Below are positions 15,148 through 22,992 of a stretch of 33,329 nucleotides of DNA, piece by piece. The notes under the pieces are model-generated. The model was not told the origin of the DNA. It searched no databases and worked only from the letters and a program-made list of their open reading frames with translations. The position numbers were made by a program, and so were the translations under genes. The stretch's first letter is position 1, and each line of letters starts with the position of its first letter. The DNA is from Gammaproteobacteria bacterium (GTDB taxonomy: Bacteria > Gemmatimonadota > Gemmatimonadetes > Longimicrobiales > Gaopeijiaceae), in NCBI GenBank assembly GCA_009843625.1, contig VYDD01000146.1, positions 1-33,329 of the forward strand, given 5' to 3'.

Positions 15148-17418
15148 CTACAGCCCCAGCTCGTTCCAGGCCTCCATCCGCTCCAGCATCCTGTTGGCGG
15201 TTGCCGTGTCGCCGCGCAGGCCGGCTTCACGGTACAGGGCGAAGTAGGCGAGGGCGTAGTAGGTGGGGATCCCCAGGCTGCTTGGGTCGCGCCAGTAGTC
15301 CCACCCCTCGGGAAGGCCGCTCCGGTGCACGTACACCTCGTCCACCAGCGTGCGCGTGCGCTCGGTATCCACCCACACTCCGACTCCCGACAGCCGGTTC
15401 GGATCACCCACCTGGGCGATCCCCCGGGCCTGCAGCGGCGCCGGGTCTCCGGGCCAGAGCCGATAGGCCACACCCTGCCGGACGATGTACCTGCGCAGCC
15501 CCATATCCTCCGGGGCTCCGACGGCGGAGGCGAAGTAGATGGGCCGGTCGTCGATGGAGTTGGCGATGAAGGACAGCGCGAACTGCATCCACGGCTGCAT
15601 CTGGCGCCCTTGCGCGACCGTGGCCGTGACCGGGCCCAGGCGAAAACGGCGCTCCTCGGCGAGCGGCGCGACGCCGGTCATGACGACCCGTTCGATCATG
15701 TCGTCGGTCAGCTCGGTGCTGACGACCGCTCGCGTCGGGGGCGAAATCGGCTCGCGCAGGACCAGCGGCACCAGTCCCGCAGCCTGCGCCGAGGCCGGGT
15801 TGTCGGTGTACAGCGCCGCCGTACCCACCGGGGTGTAGGGACGCTGGCAGAGGATCCGGGTCGGGTCCGCGTCCGGGTCCTCGCCGGGACCGCAGGGACG
15901 GCTCAGACCCCGCAACTGCTTCACGTACCAGTCGGTGTTCAGGTACGACGTGACCGCCACGACGACATCGCGCCGGATGCCCTCCACCTCCTGCAGATAC
16001 CAGAGCGGGAAGGTGTCGTTGTCGCCGTTCGTGAAGATGAGCGCGTAGGGTTCCACGCTCATGAGCAGATTGTAGGCCCAGTCGCGCGCGGAATAGTCGT
16101 CCGAACGGCTCGCGCGCTGGAAGTTGAAAATCAGTGGCAGCAGCGCCAGCAGGAGCACCGGCGAGGCCATCTTCATCGACCCCAGGTTTCTCGACAGCGA
16201 CTTCCACAGGCCCGCGAGGCCGATCCCCGAGATGAGGCCCCAGACCGAGAAGCCGACGACGAAGAAGTAGTCGCGCTCGCGCACCTCCTTCTCGATGCCC
16301 TGGTCGGGGAAGGAATAACCGAGCTTGAAGTTCAGATAGTAGACCAGCCCGACGGAGAGGATGCCGAAGAGCGAGGCCAGATAGAGCCAGCTGGCGCGGT
16401 CCTTCCGGTAGTGCTCGCGCAGGCCGAGCGCGCCCAGCGCCAGGAACAGCAGCGTGAAGAGGAGTCGGCTGGGAGGAAAGCGGTTGTCCGCGAAGGCCAC
16501 GCCGCGGGCCCACTGCCAGTCGAAATACTGCATCCAGTTGCCGTACTGGGCGAGGAGCGGCGCCTGACGGGGAACGAGCGGCGGCTTGGCGTACTGCTCC
16601 CGCTTGAGCGCCGATGACAGCTCCTCGCATCCCGCGTTGCCGTAGGTGGCGACGCTCACCAGCGCGTCGGAGACCCCTTCGCAGGTCGGCTGCGCCTCGT
16701 TGATGACCGGGTCGAGGTCGGAGCGGATGGGCAGGAAGAGGTGGATGCTCAGCCCGAGGAGGACCGCCACCAGCGAACTCGCGTAGAGGCGCGGGCTGAG
16801 GAGCGTGCGTGCGCGCACCGCGAGGATGAAGAGGAAGAGGGAGGGCAGCACCAGCAGCGCCATGAGGTGGTTCCCCACGGAGAGCGCCATGATGAACGCC
16901 ATCAATACCAGCAGGTTGTCTTCCCTTCCCTTTCCGAGGTTCTCCTGCCAGCGGAAGGTGAGCCAGGTCAGGAGGGCGATGGTGAGGAGGGAGACGGTGT
17001 AGACCTTCTCGTTCACGTTGGACTGGTTCCAGACCGTGAACGCCGTCGCGCTGATCAGGACCGCCGCGCACGCCCCCACCAGCCGGAAGCGCCGGTCGGA
17101 GGAAAAGAAGCGCAGGATGTGATGGACGACGAGGAACCAGAAGCCGTGGGCGGCCGCGCTCACCGCCGCCGAGAGGAGGTTGATGCGGACTGCGGTCGAG
17201 ATCCCCAGCGGAGCCAGCAGGATGTCCCAGGCGCGAGCGAGCACGACGAAGAGCGGGTTCCCCGGGGGATGCGGGATGCCGAGCATGTGCCCGGTGGCGA
17301 TGTACTCGCTCGTGTCCCAGAACGCCGTGGTGGGAGCCACGGTCGCCGCGTAGAGGAGGAACACGGCGCCCGCCACCCCGGCCGCCCAGCGGTAGGGAGG
17401 TGTGTTGCCCGAGGCCAC
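15148..17418 (-). CDS. DUF2723 multi-pass membrane protein (TMEM260-like, putative glycosyltransferase)
   Basis: This 756-residue protein carries the DUF2723 signature near its N-terminus: a first membrane helix (AAGVAGAVFLLYAATVAPT), then FWDTSEYIATGHMLGIPHPPGNPLFVVLA. Some ten hydrophobic segments follow to about residue 430. A soluble periplasmic domain comes next (IFTNGDNDTFPLWYLQEVEGIRRDV), then a helical tail. The GT-C-type topology, and the human homologue TMEM260 being an O-mannosyltransferase, suggest transfer of sugars to exported proteins, which is inferential here. Its GTG start shares one base with the TAG of the upstream propeller gene (TAGTG at 17420-17416), so it is the last gene of a coupled operon and could modify the proteins encoded before it. 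Confidence 0.9.
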   Translation of the reverse strand: MASGNTPPYRWAAGVAGAVFLLYAATVAPTTAFWDTSEYIATGHMLGIPHPPGNPLFVVLARAWDILLAPLGISTAVRINLLSAAVSAAAHGFWFLVVHHILRFFSSDRRFRLVGACAAVLISATAFTVWNQSNVNEKVYTVSLLTIALLTWLTFRWQENLGKGREDNLLVLMAFIMALSVGNHLMALLVLPSLFLFILAVRARTLLSPRLYASSLVAVLLGLSIHLFLPIRSDLDPVINEAQPTCEGVSDALVSVATYGNAGCEELSSALKREQYAKPPLVPRQAPLLAQYGNWMQYFDWQWARGVAFADNRFPPSRLLFTLLFLALGALGLREHYRKDRASWLYLASLFGILSVGLVYYLNFKLGYSFPDQGIEKEVRERDYFFVVGFSVWGLISGIGLAGLWKSLSRNLGSMKMASPVLLLALLPLIFNFQRASRSDDYSARDWAYNLLMSVEPYALIFTNGDNDTFPLWYLQEVEGIRRDVVVAVTSYLNTDWYVKQLRGLSRPCGPGEDPDADPTRILCQRPYTPVGTAALYTDNPASAQAAGLVPLVLREPISPPTRAVVSTELTDDMIERVVMTGVAPLAEERRFRLGPVTATVAQGRQMQPWMQFALSFIANSIDDRPIYFASAVGAPEDMGLRRYIVRQGVAYRLWPGDPAPLQARGIAQVGDPNRLSGVGVWVDTERTRTLVDEVYVHRSGLPEGWDYWRDPSSLGIPTYYALAYFALYREAGLRGDTATANRMLERMEAWNELGL

Positions 17419-18602
17419 TAACTGGCTCCGGGAACCAGCGTGATGCCCCCCGCCTGCTTGCCTGTCTCCGCCATTCCCACTCGCTCGTAGGTCGCGAGGT
17501 CGATGACCTCGACGATGCCCGGCTGTCCCCCGATTCCTTCGACGGTGACGAAGGCGAAGCGGTTGTCCGACGTCACGACGACCCCGTGGGTAACTTCCTG
17601 GGTGCTCTCGATCTTCGCCAGCTGCTCGCCGGTGTCGAGATCCCAGACCGCCAGGTGGCCGCTGCCCTTGAGGGTCGCGAGCAGGCGCGAGCCATCGTGG
17701 GTGAGGGCCAGGTTGTAGGGCGCGCCGTCGGCGGGCATGCGCCGGGCCACGCTCCAGGACTCGATGTCCACCTGGACGATCTCGTTGCCGCGGTTGCAGG
17801 CCACGTACACGAAGCGCCCGTCGCCGGAGAGCGTGGTCCAGGTCGGCGAGCAGGCGGCCATGCCGGAGCCGCCCATCGCGCCGGCCATGTCACCGGTGGT
17901 CCCGCCGGCCATGCCGCCAGCGCCCATCCCCCCGCCATGGGCGACCGGTTCGTCGACCGGCTCTCCCGTCACCAGGTTGAGCCGCCGGGTCACCTCGAGC
18001 GAGAAGGTGGACATCTCCACCAGCTGGTCGTCCATCATGCACGCCGAGTAGTTGTGCATGCCGTCCGGCGACATGCGCGACCCGTGCGGCATGGTGCAGG
18101 TGGTCACCTGCTCGATCTCGTACATCTCCTCGGTGTCGACCACCGACACCGTGCTCGGGACGTGGTCGCCGTAGAAGTTCGAGTTGACGGCGAAGGCCAG
18201 CACTCCGTCGGGGGTGAGCGACACGGTCGCGGGGAAGAACCCGAGCTCGGTGGCGGCCACCACCGTGTCGGGGCCGGTCTCGTACTTGAGCAGGTAGCCG
18301 TTCGGGAAGCCGTGCCCGAGCGTCAGGTACCAGTATTCGCCCGACGGGTCGAAGAACATCCCGTGCGGGCCCTCGATCTCCGCGGGCCAGCGGCCCACCC
18401 GGATGACCTTCTCCACCGAGAGCCCGCCTTCCGGCGTGAACTCGAGCACCGCGACCTCGTCCTCCGACTCCGCGGCCACGTATGCGCGGTACGACTGCGC
18501 CTGGGCTGGTTCGGGCGCGACGACAAGCACCGCCAGCAGCGCGGCGGCCGCGAGCCGGAGTGACTCGGCGCGGCGATGGCGCCGCGACAGGCCCTTCGTC
18601 AC
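17418..18602 (-). CDS. Exported YncE-like beta-propeller protein with Met/Gly-rich loop
   Basis: This 394-residue protein starts at a GTG at 18602 that overlaps the upstream stop (GTGA). A signal peptide (LRLAAAALLAVLVVAPEPAQAQ) covers about residues 15-36. Seven-bladed-propeller repeats follow: AVLEFTPEGGL, VSLTPDGVLAFAVN, TLSGDGRFVYVACN, ALTHDGSRLLATL, VVTSDNRFAFVTV. Between blades is a loop rich in Gly and Met (HGGGMGAGGMAGG, then DMAGAMGGSGMAACSP). Several Cys and His residues occur nearby (TTCTMPHGSRMSPDGMHNY, SACMMDD). Met/His/Cys clustering suggests copper or another soft metal, but this is inference. Sandwiched by overlaps between the Ig/LVIVD gene and the DUF2723 gene. Confidence 0.85.
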   Translation of the reverse strand: MTKGLSRRHRRAESLRLAAAALLAVLVVAPEPAQAQSYRAYVAAESEDEVAVLEFTPEGGLSVEKVIRVGRWPAEIEGPHGMFFDPSGEYWYLTLGHGFPNGYLLKYETGPDTVVAATELGFFPATVSLTPDGVLAFAVNSNFYGDHVPSTVSVVDTEEMYEIEQVTTCTMPHGSRMSPDGMHNYSACMMDDQLVEMSTFSLEVTRRLNLVTGEPVDEPVAHGGGMGAGGMAGGTTGDMAGAMGGSGMAACSPTWTTLSGDGRFVYVACNRGNEIVQVDIESWSVARRMPADGAPYNLALTHDGSRLLATLKGSGHLAVWDLDTGEQLAKIESTQEVTHGVVVTSDNRFAFVTVEGIGGQPGIVEVIDLATYERVGMAETGKQAGGITLVPGAS

Positions 18603-20584
18603 GGAACCAGCGTCCTCCTCGGCTGCAGCCTCACCGACCAGAGCCCGGAGTGGTGCTCGGCGATGAACAGGTGTCCCTTGTGGATCTGCGGGCCCCAGCT
18701 GAATGGCGCATTGGGCACGAAGGCGTCGGGGTCGTTGGCGGCGTAATGCGCGATCTCGCGGCCCTGCAGCCCCAGGTTGCCCTTGAGCTCGCCGGAGATG
18801 TCGATGACGCGGGTGCCACCGTTGTAATACGCTGCGTAGAGGCGGTCTCCGTCGATCCACATGTTGTGCGACCCGGCCTCCGGGATCTCGTAGCGCGCGA
18901 CCTCTTCGGGGTTGTTGGGGTCGGTGAAGTCGACGACGTGGATGTAGCCGGCCATGCGCGGGGGCGTGCGCTCGGCGTCCAGGTCGTTGAAGCCGGGGCG
19001 GCCGATCTCGTCGCCCATGAAGATGTAGAAGCGTCCGGTCGGGCTCCAGTACGGGAAGGCCGCGTGGGTCGCCCCGCCGATGTCGGCGAAGCGGGTCATG
19101 AGCACCGGGTTCGAGGGGCTGCCGCCCCGGTCGCCGCCGCCCACGTCGATGACCGCCACCCCGTCGGCCCAGTTGGACGTGTACGCGATCCCGTCCACAA
19201 TCCAGATGTCGTGAATGCCGTGGCCGGGGGTGTCCAGCTCGAAGCGGCCCACCCGGTGCGGGCTGGTCGGGTCCTCGATGTTGATCACGTCGAAGCGGAC
19301 GCCGTTGTTCACCGCGTACACGTGGTTGTCGTAGACGAAGACGTTGTGGACCCCGCCGGTCAGCTCGTCGTCGAAGGTGGAGAGGATTTCCACATTGCGC
19401 GGGTCCGAGCAGTCCACGATGACGATGCCGTTGCGCCGGTTGGAGGCGCCCTCGCGCGAGATCACGCAGACGCGGCCGTCCTCGGAGACCTTCACGTCGT
19501 TGGTGGTGCGCGCGTCCACCACCAGCGAGTCGGTCATGACCGGAGCCGCCGGGTCGGTCACGTCCCACCAGTAGGTCGCGCCGTAGGCGCCCCAGGTGCC
19601 GGTGATGGCGTAGTCGCGGCCGTCGACCCCCTCCCACACCCACAGGTCGGAGGTGGGAACGTCGCGCACGGCGCCCTGGCCGATGAACTCCACCGTCTCG
19701 CTCACATTGCGCGGCTCGATGCGGATGGTCTGGTTGGCGGAGTGGCCCGGAACGGTGGCCATGACCGTGTACACTCCCGGCCGGTACGCCACGAAGCGGC
19801 CCTGCTGGTCGATCTCGGCGGGCCAGAAGTCCGCGGTGGCCTCGACATCCGCGTAGGGCACGACCGAATAGGTCACGGGGACGTCGCTGGCCTCGTCGCC
19901 TCCCATCGGGGTGGCTTCGAAGCGGATTACGTCGCCGGTACGACCCACCTCCTGGCTCCCGGACAGCGCAATCGAGGTGACCGGGCTCGCGACCACGTCG
20001 TAGACGACCTCTCCGGCGATGCCCTCGGCGGTCGCGGTCAGGGTGACCCGGCCGGGTGCGTGCGCGCTGAACACGCCGAAGCGGTCGACGCTGGCCACCG
20101 ACTCGTCGCTGGTGCTCCAGCCCAGCTCCACGTCGCCGCGGACATCGTCGACCGCGTCGTACACGGTGGCCCGGTGGCGCATCACCGTGCCCACGTAGAA
20201 GTGCCCGCTCTCGCCCGGCGAGATCTCGACCCGGTCGAGGGCGGGGTACGGCACCGAGACGGTCATCTCCGCGCGGATGTTGCGGTCGGTGGCGACCATC
20301 AGCGTCACCAGGTAGTCGCCGCCGTACACCGCCTCGACGGCGCCGGTGGTTCTGTTCACGTCCAGACGCCCGCGCGCGCCCCGGGCCATGTACATGATCG
20401 GGGCATCGACGGCGTTCCCGTCGGCATCGACAACGCTGGCCGTGATCTGCCCGCTCTCACCGGGCTGGAGGGTGAGCACCCCTTCCTCCACGACGATGCG
20501 CGCAGGTTCCTGGGCGGTGAGGGACGGCGCGCCGAGCGCGAGAAGGGCGAGGAAGCAGAGGACGCTGGCAGGACGGATCTTCAT
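18599..20584 (-). CDS. Exported protein with bacterial Ig-like domains and LVIVD repeats
   Basis: The ATG at 20584 is preceded by GGAG 8 bases upstream. A signal peptide (MKIRPASVLCFLALLALGAP, cleaved near SLTAQ) leads into about 300 residues of Ig-like, Big2-type domains (LTLQPGESGQITASVVDADG; WSTSDESVASVDRFGVFSA; GRVTLTATAEG). A C-terminal propeller of LVIVD-type repeats follows (YWWDVTDPAAPVMTDSL, VIVDCSDPRNVEIL, DVINIEDPTSPHRVGRF, HVVDFTDPNNPEEVARYEIP, RVIDISGELKGNLG). Total length is 661 residues. Such proteins are surface or periplasmic and probably mediate binding rather than catalysis. It opens the tight three-gene group Ig/LVIVD, Met-rich propeller, DUF2723, with a 4-base overlap downstream and 80 bases after the DUF481 gene. 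Confidence 0.88.
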   Translation of the reverse strand: MKIRPASVLCFLALLALGAPSLTAQEPARIVVEEGVLTLQPGESGQITASVVDADGNAVDAPIMYMARGARGRLDVNRTTGAVEAVYGGDYLVTLMVATDRNIRAEMTVSVPYPALDRVEISPGESGHFYVGTVMRHRATVYDAVDDVRGDVELGWSTSDESVASVDRFGVFSAHAPGRVTLTATAEGIAGEVVYDVVASPVTSIALSGSQEVGRTGDVIRFEATPMGGDEASDVPVTYSVVPYADVEATADFWPAEIDQQGRFVAYRPGVYTVMATVPGHSANQTIRIEPRNVSETVEFIGQGAVRDVPTSDLWVWEGVDGRDYAITGTWGAYGATYWWDVTDPAAPVMTDSLVVDARTTNDVKVSEDGRVCVISREGASNRRNGIVIVDCSDPRNVEILSTFDDELTGGVHNVFVYDNHVYAVNNGVRFDVINIEDPTSPHRVGRFELDTPGHGIHDIWIVDGIAYTSNWADGVAVIDVGGGDRGGSPSNPVLMTRFADIGGATHAAFPYWSPTGRFYIFMGDEIGRPGFNDLDAERTPPRMAGYIHVVDFTDPNNPEEVARYEIPEAGSHNMWIDGDRLYAAYYNGGTRVIDISGELKGNLGLQGREIAHYAANDPDAFVPNAPFSWGPQIHKGHLFIAEHHSGLWSVRLQPRRTLVP

Positions 20585-20664
20585 CTCGGTTACTCCATGC
20601 AACGGATCGACTGTCGGGCCTGAAAAAGTCGAAAAATCCGCGGGTTTGCGCAAATGCAACAGTC

Positions 20665-21603
20665 CTAGAAATTCACCACCAGAGCCATGGTCAGCACTCG
20701 ATCCGACTTGTCCAGCGGGATGGGCACCTTGCCCGCGGACTCCCCCTGCATGCTGGTGAGGGGGACGTCGACCAGCGAGGGCCGGTTGTCGAACTGGTAC
20801 TGGAACTTGGCCTGCAGCCCGAAGTGCTCGCTCATCGAAACGCCCAGCGAGGTCACCCAGTCCGCGCGCAGGTCCGCCGGATTGAAGCCGTTCTCGTCCA
20901 CCACCAGGGTGCTCTTCAACTCCGTGTTGTCGGTCAGCTGGATCTCGTATTCGCCGGAGACCTGGAGTCCGATGAAGGTGTTGGCCGCGTCGGGATCGGG
21001 CACCACGTCGTCCTGCCTGGTCACGGTGAGCCCGTAGGAACTGCGCAGCTGGTGCACTTCATCCTCCACCCAGCGCGTCGACATGCCGGCGACCAGCACG
21101 TAGCGGCCATCGATGCCGGTGAAGGTGTTGCGGGTCCATCCCAGCTGGCCGAACACCGACGACCGCTCCGAGAACTCGCGGTCGCCGCGGAAGCGGATGT
21201 GGTAGTTTTCCGCCGATACCCGGGTCTCGCTCTCCTCTTCGACCCGATAGTCGTCGGCGGTGCCGATGGCAGAACGCTTGAAGCGGCTGGTGTTGGTGCG
21301 CAGGGCTCCGAACTCCAGCCTGGTCTCGGTCCTCTCCCATTCCGTGATCAGCTCGTTGGCGAGCCCGAACGTGGTCGATTCGGTGTTGCCCCGGGTCTGG
21401 ATGAAGCTGAACTCGCTGGAGTTGGACCACTCAGGCGGGAGAGGAATCTGGGGGATCTGCGCGCTGGCGTCGGTGCCGGTGCCCAGCAGCACCGCGAACA
21501 CCAGGGAGAAGGGCACGCAGCCACCCGTCCCCGGCGGGTGCCCGGCCGGAAAGCGACCTCGTGTTACCAAACGCCCTCGTAGCCGTCCGCGGCGAGATTC
21601 CAC
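20665..21603 (-). CDS. DUF481-family outer-membrane beta-barrel protein
   Basis: The mature part (from about QIPQIPLPPEWSNSSEFSFI) is a DUF481/YdiY-type barrel. Alternating beta-strand segments such as TESTTFGLANELITEWERTE, YHIRFRGDREFSERSSVFG, TGIDGRYVLVAGMSTRW and ELKSTLVVDENGFN lead to a C-terminal strand ending in Phe (LTMALVVNF), the usual outer-membrane insertion signal. Family members are salt-induced or uncharacterised porin-like proteins. The start is uncertain. The first formal start is a GTG at 21603, but a TTG at 21570 or a GTG at 21516 nearer the hydrophobic SLVFAVLLG segment is as likely. Any of these overlaps or nearly abuts the upstream rhodanese gene. Confidence 0.82.
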   Translation of the reverse strand: MESRRGRLRGRLVTRGRFPAGHPPGTGGCVPFSLVFAVLLGTGTDASAQIPQIPLPPEWSNSSEFSFIQTRGNTESTTFGLANELITEWERTETRLEFGALRTNTSRFKRSAIGTADDYRVEEESETRVSAENYHIRFRGDREFSERSSVFGQLGWTRNTFTGIDGRYVLVAGMSTRWVEDEVHQLRSSYGLTVTRQDDVVPDPDAANTFIGLQVSGEYEIQLTDNTELKSTLVVDENGFNPADLRADWVTSLGVSMSEHFGLQAKFQYQFDNRPSLVDVPLTSMQGESAGKVPIPLDKSDRVLTMALVVNF

Positions 21604-22019
21604 TTGGGCCCGAACACGTGAAGCTTCGTCGTTGGCGCCGAGCCGTCGGTGAGTTCTCCGCCGACATGGGTCCAGGCGAGCAGGCTTCCCTCCAGGTTCA
21701 GCACCGGCACGCCCTTCCTGCTCATGCGGCGTGCGTACTTCGAGCTCCGCGCGCCCACCGTGCAGTAGGCGACCACGGTACAGTCTCCCAGTTCCTCGAG
21801 CTGGCCCTCGAACTCCTCGGGGGTGATCGCTCCGGGCAGGGTGGACACCGCTCGTTCCGCCGGAGAGCGAACGTCGACGAGCACGGTATCGTTGGCGGGC
21901 AAGCGCTCGCGGAGCGCCGCCGCGCTGATGGTCCTGACCTCGGGAAAGCGACGGCCGACCTGCGAAATCATCCCCTCCAGCGCCCGCCGTCTGTCTTCCT
22001 GCGAAGCCGCGTTCTTCAC
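21564..22019 (-). CDS. Rhodanese-like domain protein
   Basis: This 151-residue single-domain rhodanese has DTVLVDVRSPAERAVSTLPGA followed by the active-site loop C-T-V-G-A-R with Cys86. The loop length of six residues fits sulfurtransferases, which carry a persulfide on Cys, rather than the longer loop of Cdc25-type phosphatases. A C-terminal extension of about 35 residues (LHVFGPKWNLAADGYEGVW) is unusual. There is no signal peptide, so it should be cytoplasmic. It starts at a GTG at 22019 with AGGGGA about 6 bases upstream, 55 bases after the formyl-hydrolase-like gene. The sulfur acceptor is unknown. Confidence 0.88.
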   Translation of the reverse strand: MKNAASQEDRRRALEGMISQVGRRFPEVRTISAAALRERLPANDTVLVDVRSPAERAVSTLPGAITPEEFEGQLEELGDCTVVAYCTVGARSSKYARRMSRKGVPVLNLEGSLLAWTHVGGELTDGSAPTTKLHVFGPKWNLAADGYEGVW

Positions 22020-22074
22020 GCTGTGTCCCCTGGTCCCAGGTGCATGCAGCCGTCTCTCGAATACGCTCCGTTCA

Positions 22075-22989
22075 TCAAATGAAGAACATGCCTCTTGTCA
22101 GCCCGGCCGACTCCGCCCACTCGCCCGCGGCCATCTTCTTCCCCCCTTCGGGCCGCACCTTGCGGACCAGCAACTGGCCATCCGGAGCCGCGACGCGAAT
22201 CCCTTCGGGGCTGATGCCGGTGACCTGCCCGGGGCGAATCGAGAGCGCGTCGTCGATCCGCGAAGCGCCGTAGAGCTTGATCCAGGCGCCGTTGAACGTA
22301 CTCCAAGCGCCCGGCTGGGGATCCGCGCCGCGCACGAGGTTCCACGTCCGGCGCAGCGGCAGATTCCAGGAGACCCGCACGTGCTCGTGTTTGCACCAGC
22401 CTTCGTAGGTGGCCGCGGAATGATCCTGGGGGATCTTCGGCGCCTCGCCCGCGCGCACCAGGTCCACGCCCTCGAGCATGGCGTCGACCCCCATGGGGAA
22501 GAGGTGGTTGAAGTAGAGGCTGCCCAGAGTATGATCCCCGACATCGACTTCCTTCTGAAGGAGAATCGGGCCCTCGTCGAGCCCGTCGTCGGGCCAGAAG
22601 ATCGAGAGCCCCGTCTTCTCCCTGCCCCAGATGATGGGCCAGTTGATGGAGCTGGGGCCGCGATGCAGCGGGAGCAGCGAGGGATGATACTGGATGGTCC
22701 CGTGGGTCGGGATGTCGAGGGCCTGCTCGGGCACGAAGAGGGTCACGTAGGCCATCACGCCCAGATCGGGGCGGAGCGATTTCATCTGCGCCCAGGTGTC
22801 CTCGTTCTTGAAGGAGGAGGGCTGGAAGAGGGGCAGGCCGTGTTCGCGGGCCGCTTCCGCGAGCGGGTCGGGGCGCTGACCGGGCTTTTCGGGACGGGTG
22901 TAGACGCCGACGATGTCCTCGCCGCGCTCGACCAGCGCGTTGAGGACAGCCGCGCCGAAGGCCTGCTGGCCGTTGACGATGATTCTCAT
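22075..22989 (-). CDS. Free-standing formyltransferase-fold protein resembling the 10-formyl-THF hydrolase domain of ALDH1L1
   Basis: This 304-residue protein has a formyltransferase N-terminal domain (about 1-200) and an Fmt-like C-terminal domain. The segment YHPSLLPLHRGPSSINWP, then GLSIFWPDDGLDEGPILLQK, then LYFNHLFPMGVDAM, is much closer to the hydrolase domain of mammalian 10-formyltetrahydrofolate dehydrogenase than to methionyl-tRNA formyltransferase. His102 and Asp138 are spaced 36 residues apart, as are the catalytic His106/Asp142 of that enzyme. It has Tyr where Fmt has the conserved Asn before HPS. It probably releases formate or transfers a formyl group; no aldehyde-dehydrogenase domain is attached. 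Starts 3 bases after the S9 peptidase stop, so it is co-translated with it. Confidence 0.85.
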   Translation of the reverse strand: MRIIVNGQQAFGAAVLNALVERGEDIVGVYTRPEKPGQRPDPLAEAAREHGLPLFQPSSFKNEDTWAQMKSLRPDLGVMAYVTLFVPEQALDIPTHGTIQYHPSLLPLHRGPSSINWPIIWGREKTGLSIFWPDDGLDEGPILLQKEVDVGDHTLGSLYFNHLFPMGVDAMLEGVDLVRAGEAPKIPQDHSAATYEGWCKHEHVRVSWNLPLRRTWNLVRGADPQPGAWSTFNGAWIKLYGASRIDDALSIRPGQVTGISPEGIRVAAPDGQLLVRKVRPEGGKKMAAGEWAESAGLTRGMFFI

Positions 22990-22992
22990 CCT

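Noticed and set aside
18482-20623. 713-codon plus-strand open frame opposite the Ig/LVIVD gene, and similar 799- and 710-codon frames at 21823-24222 and 25936-28068
   Set aside because: All are complementary to genes with clear family motifs and have low-complexity Val/His/Arg/Asp composition expected from antisense reading of GC-rich genes.
20645-20654. Palindrome TTTGCGCAAA upstream of the Ig/LVIVD gene
   Set aside because: It is a single 10-base palindrome without a second copy or a good promoter around it; expected by chance often enough not to call an operator.
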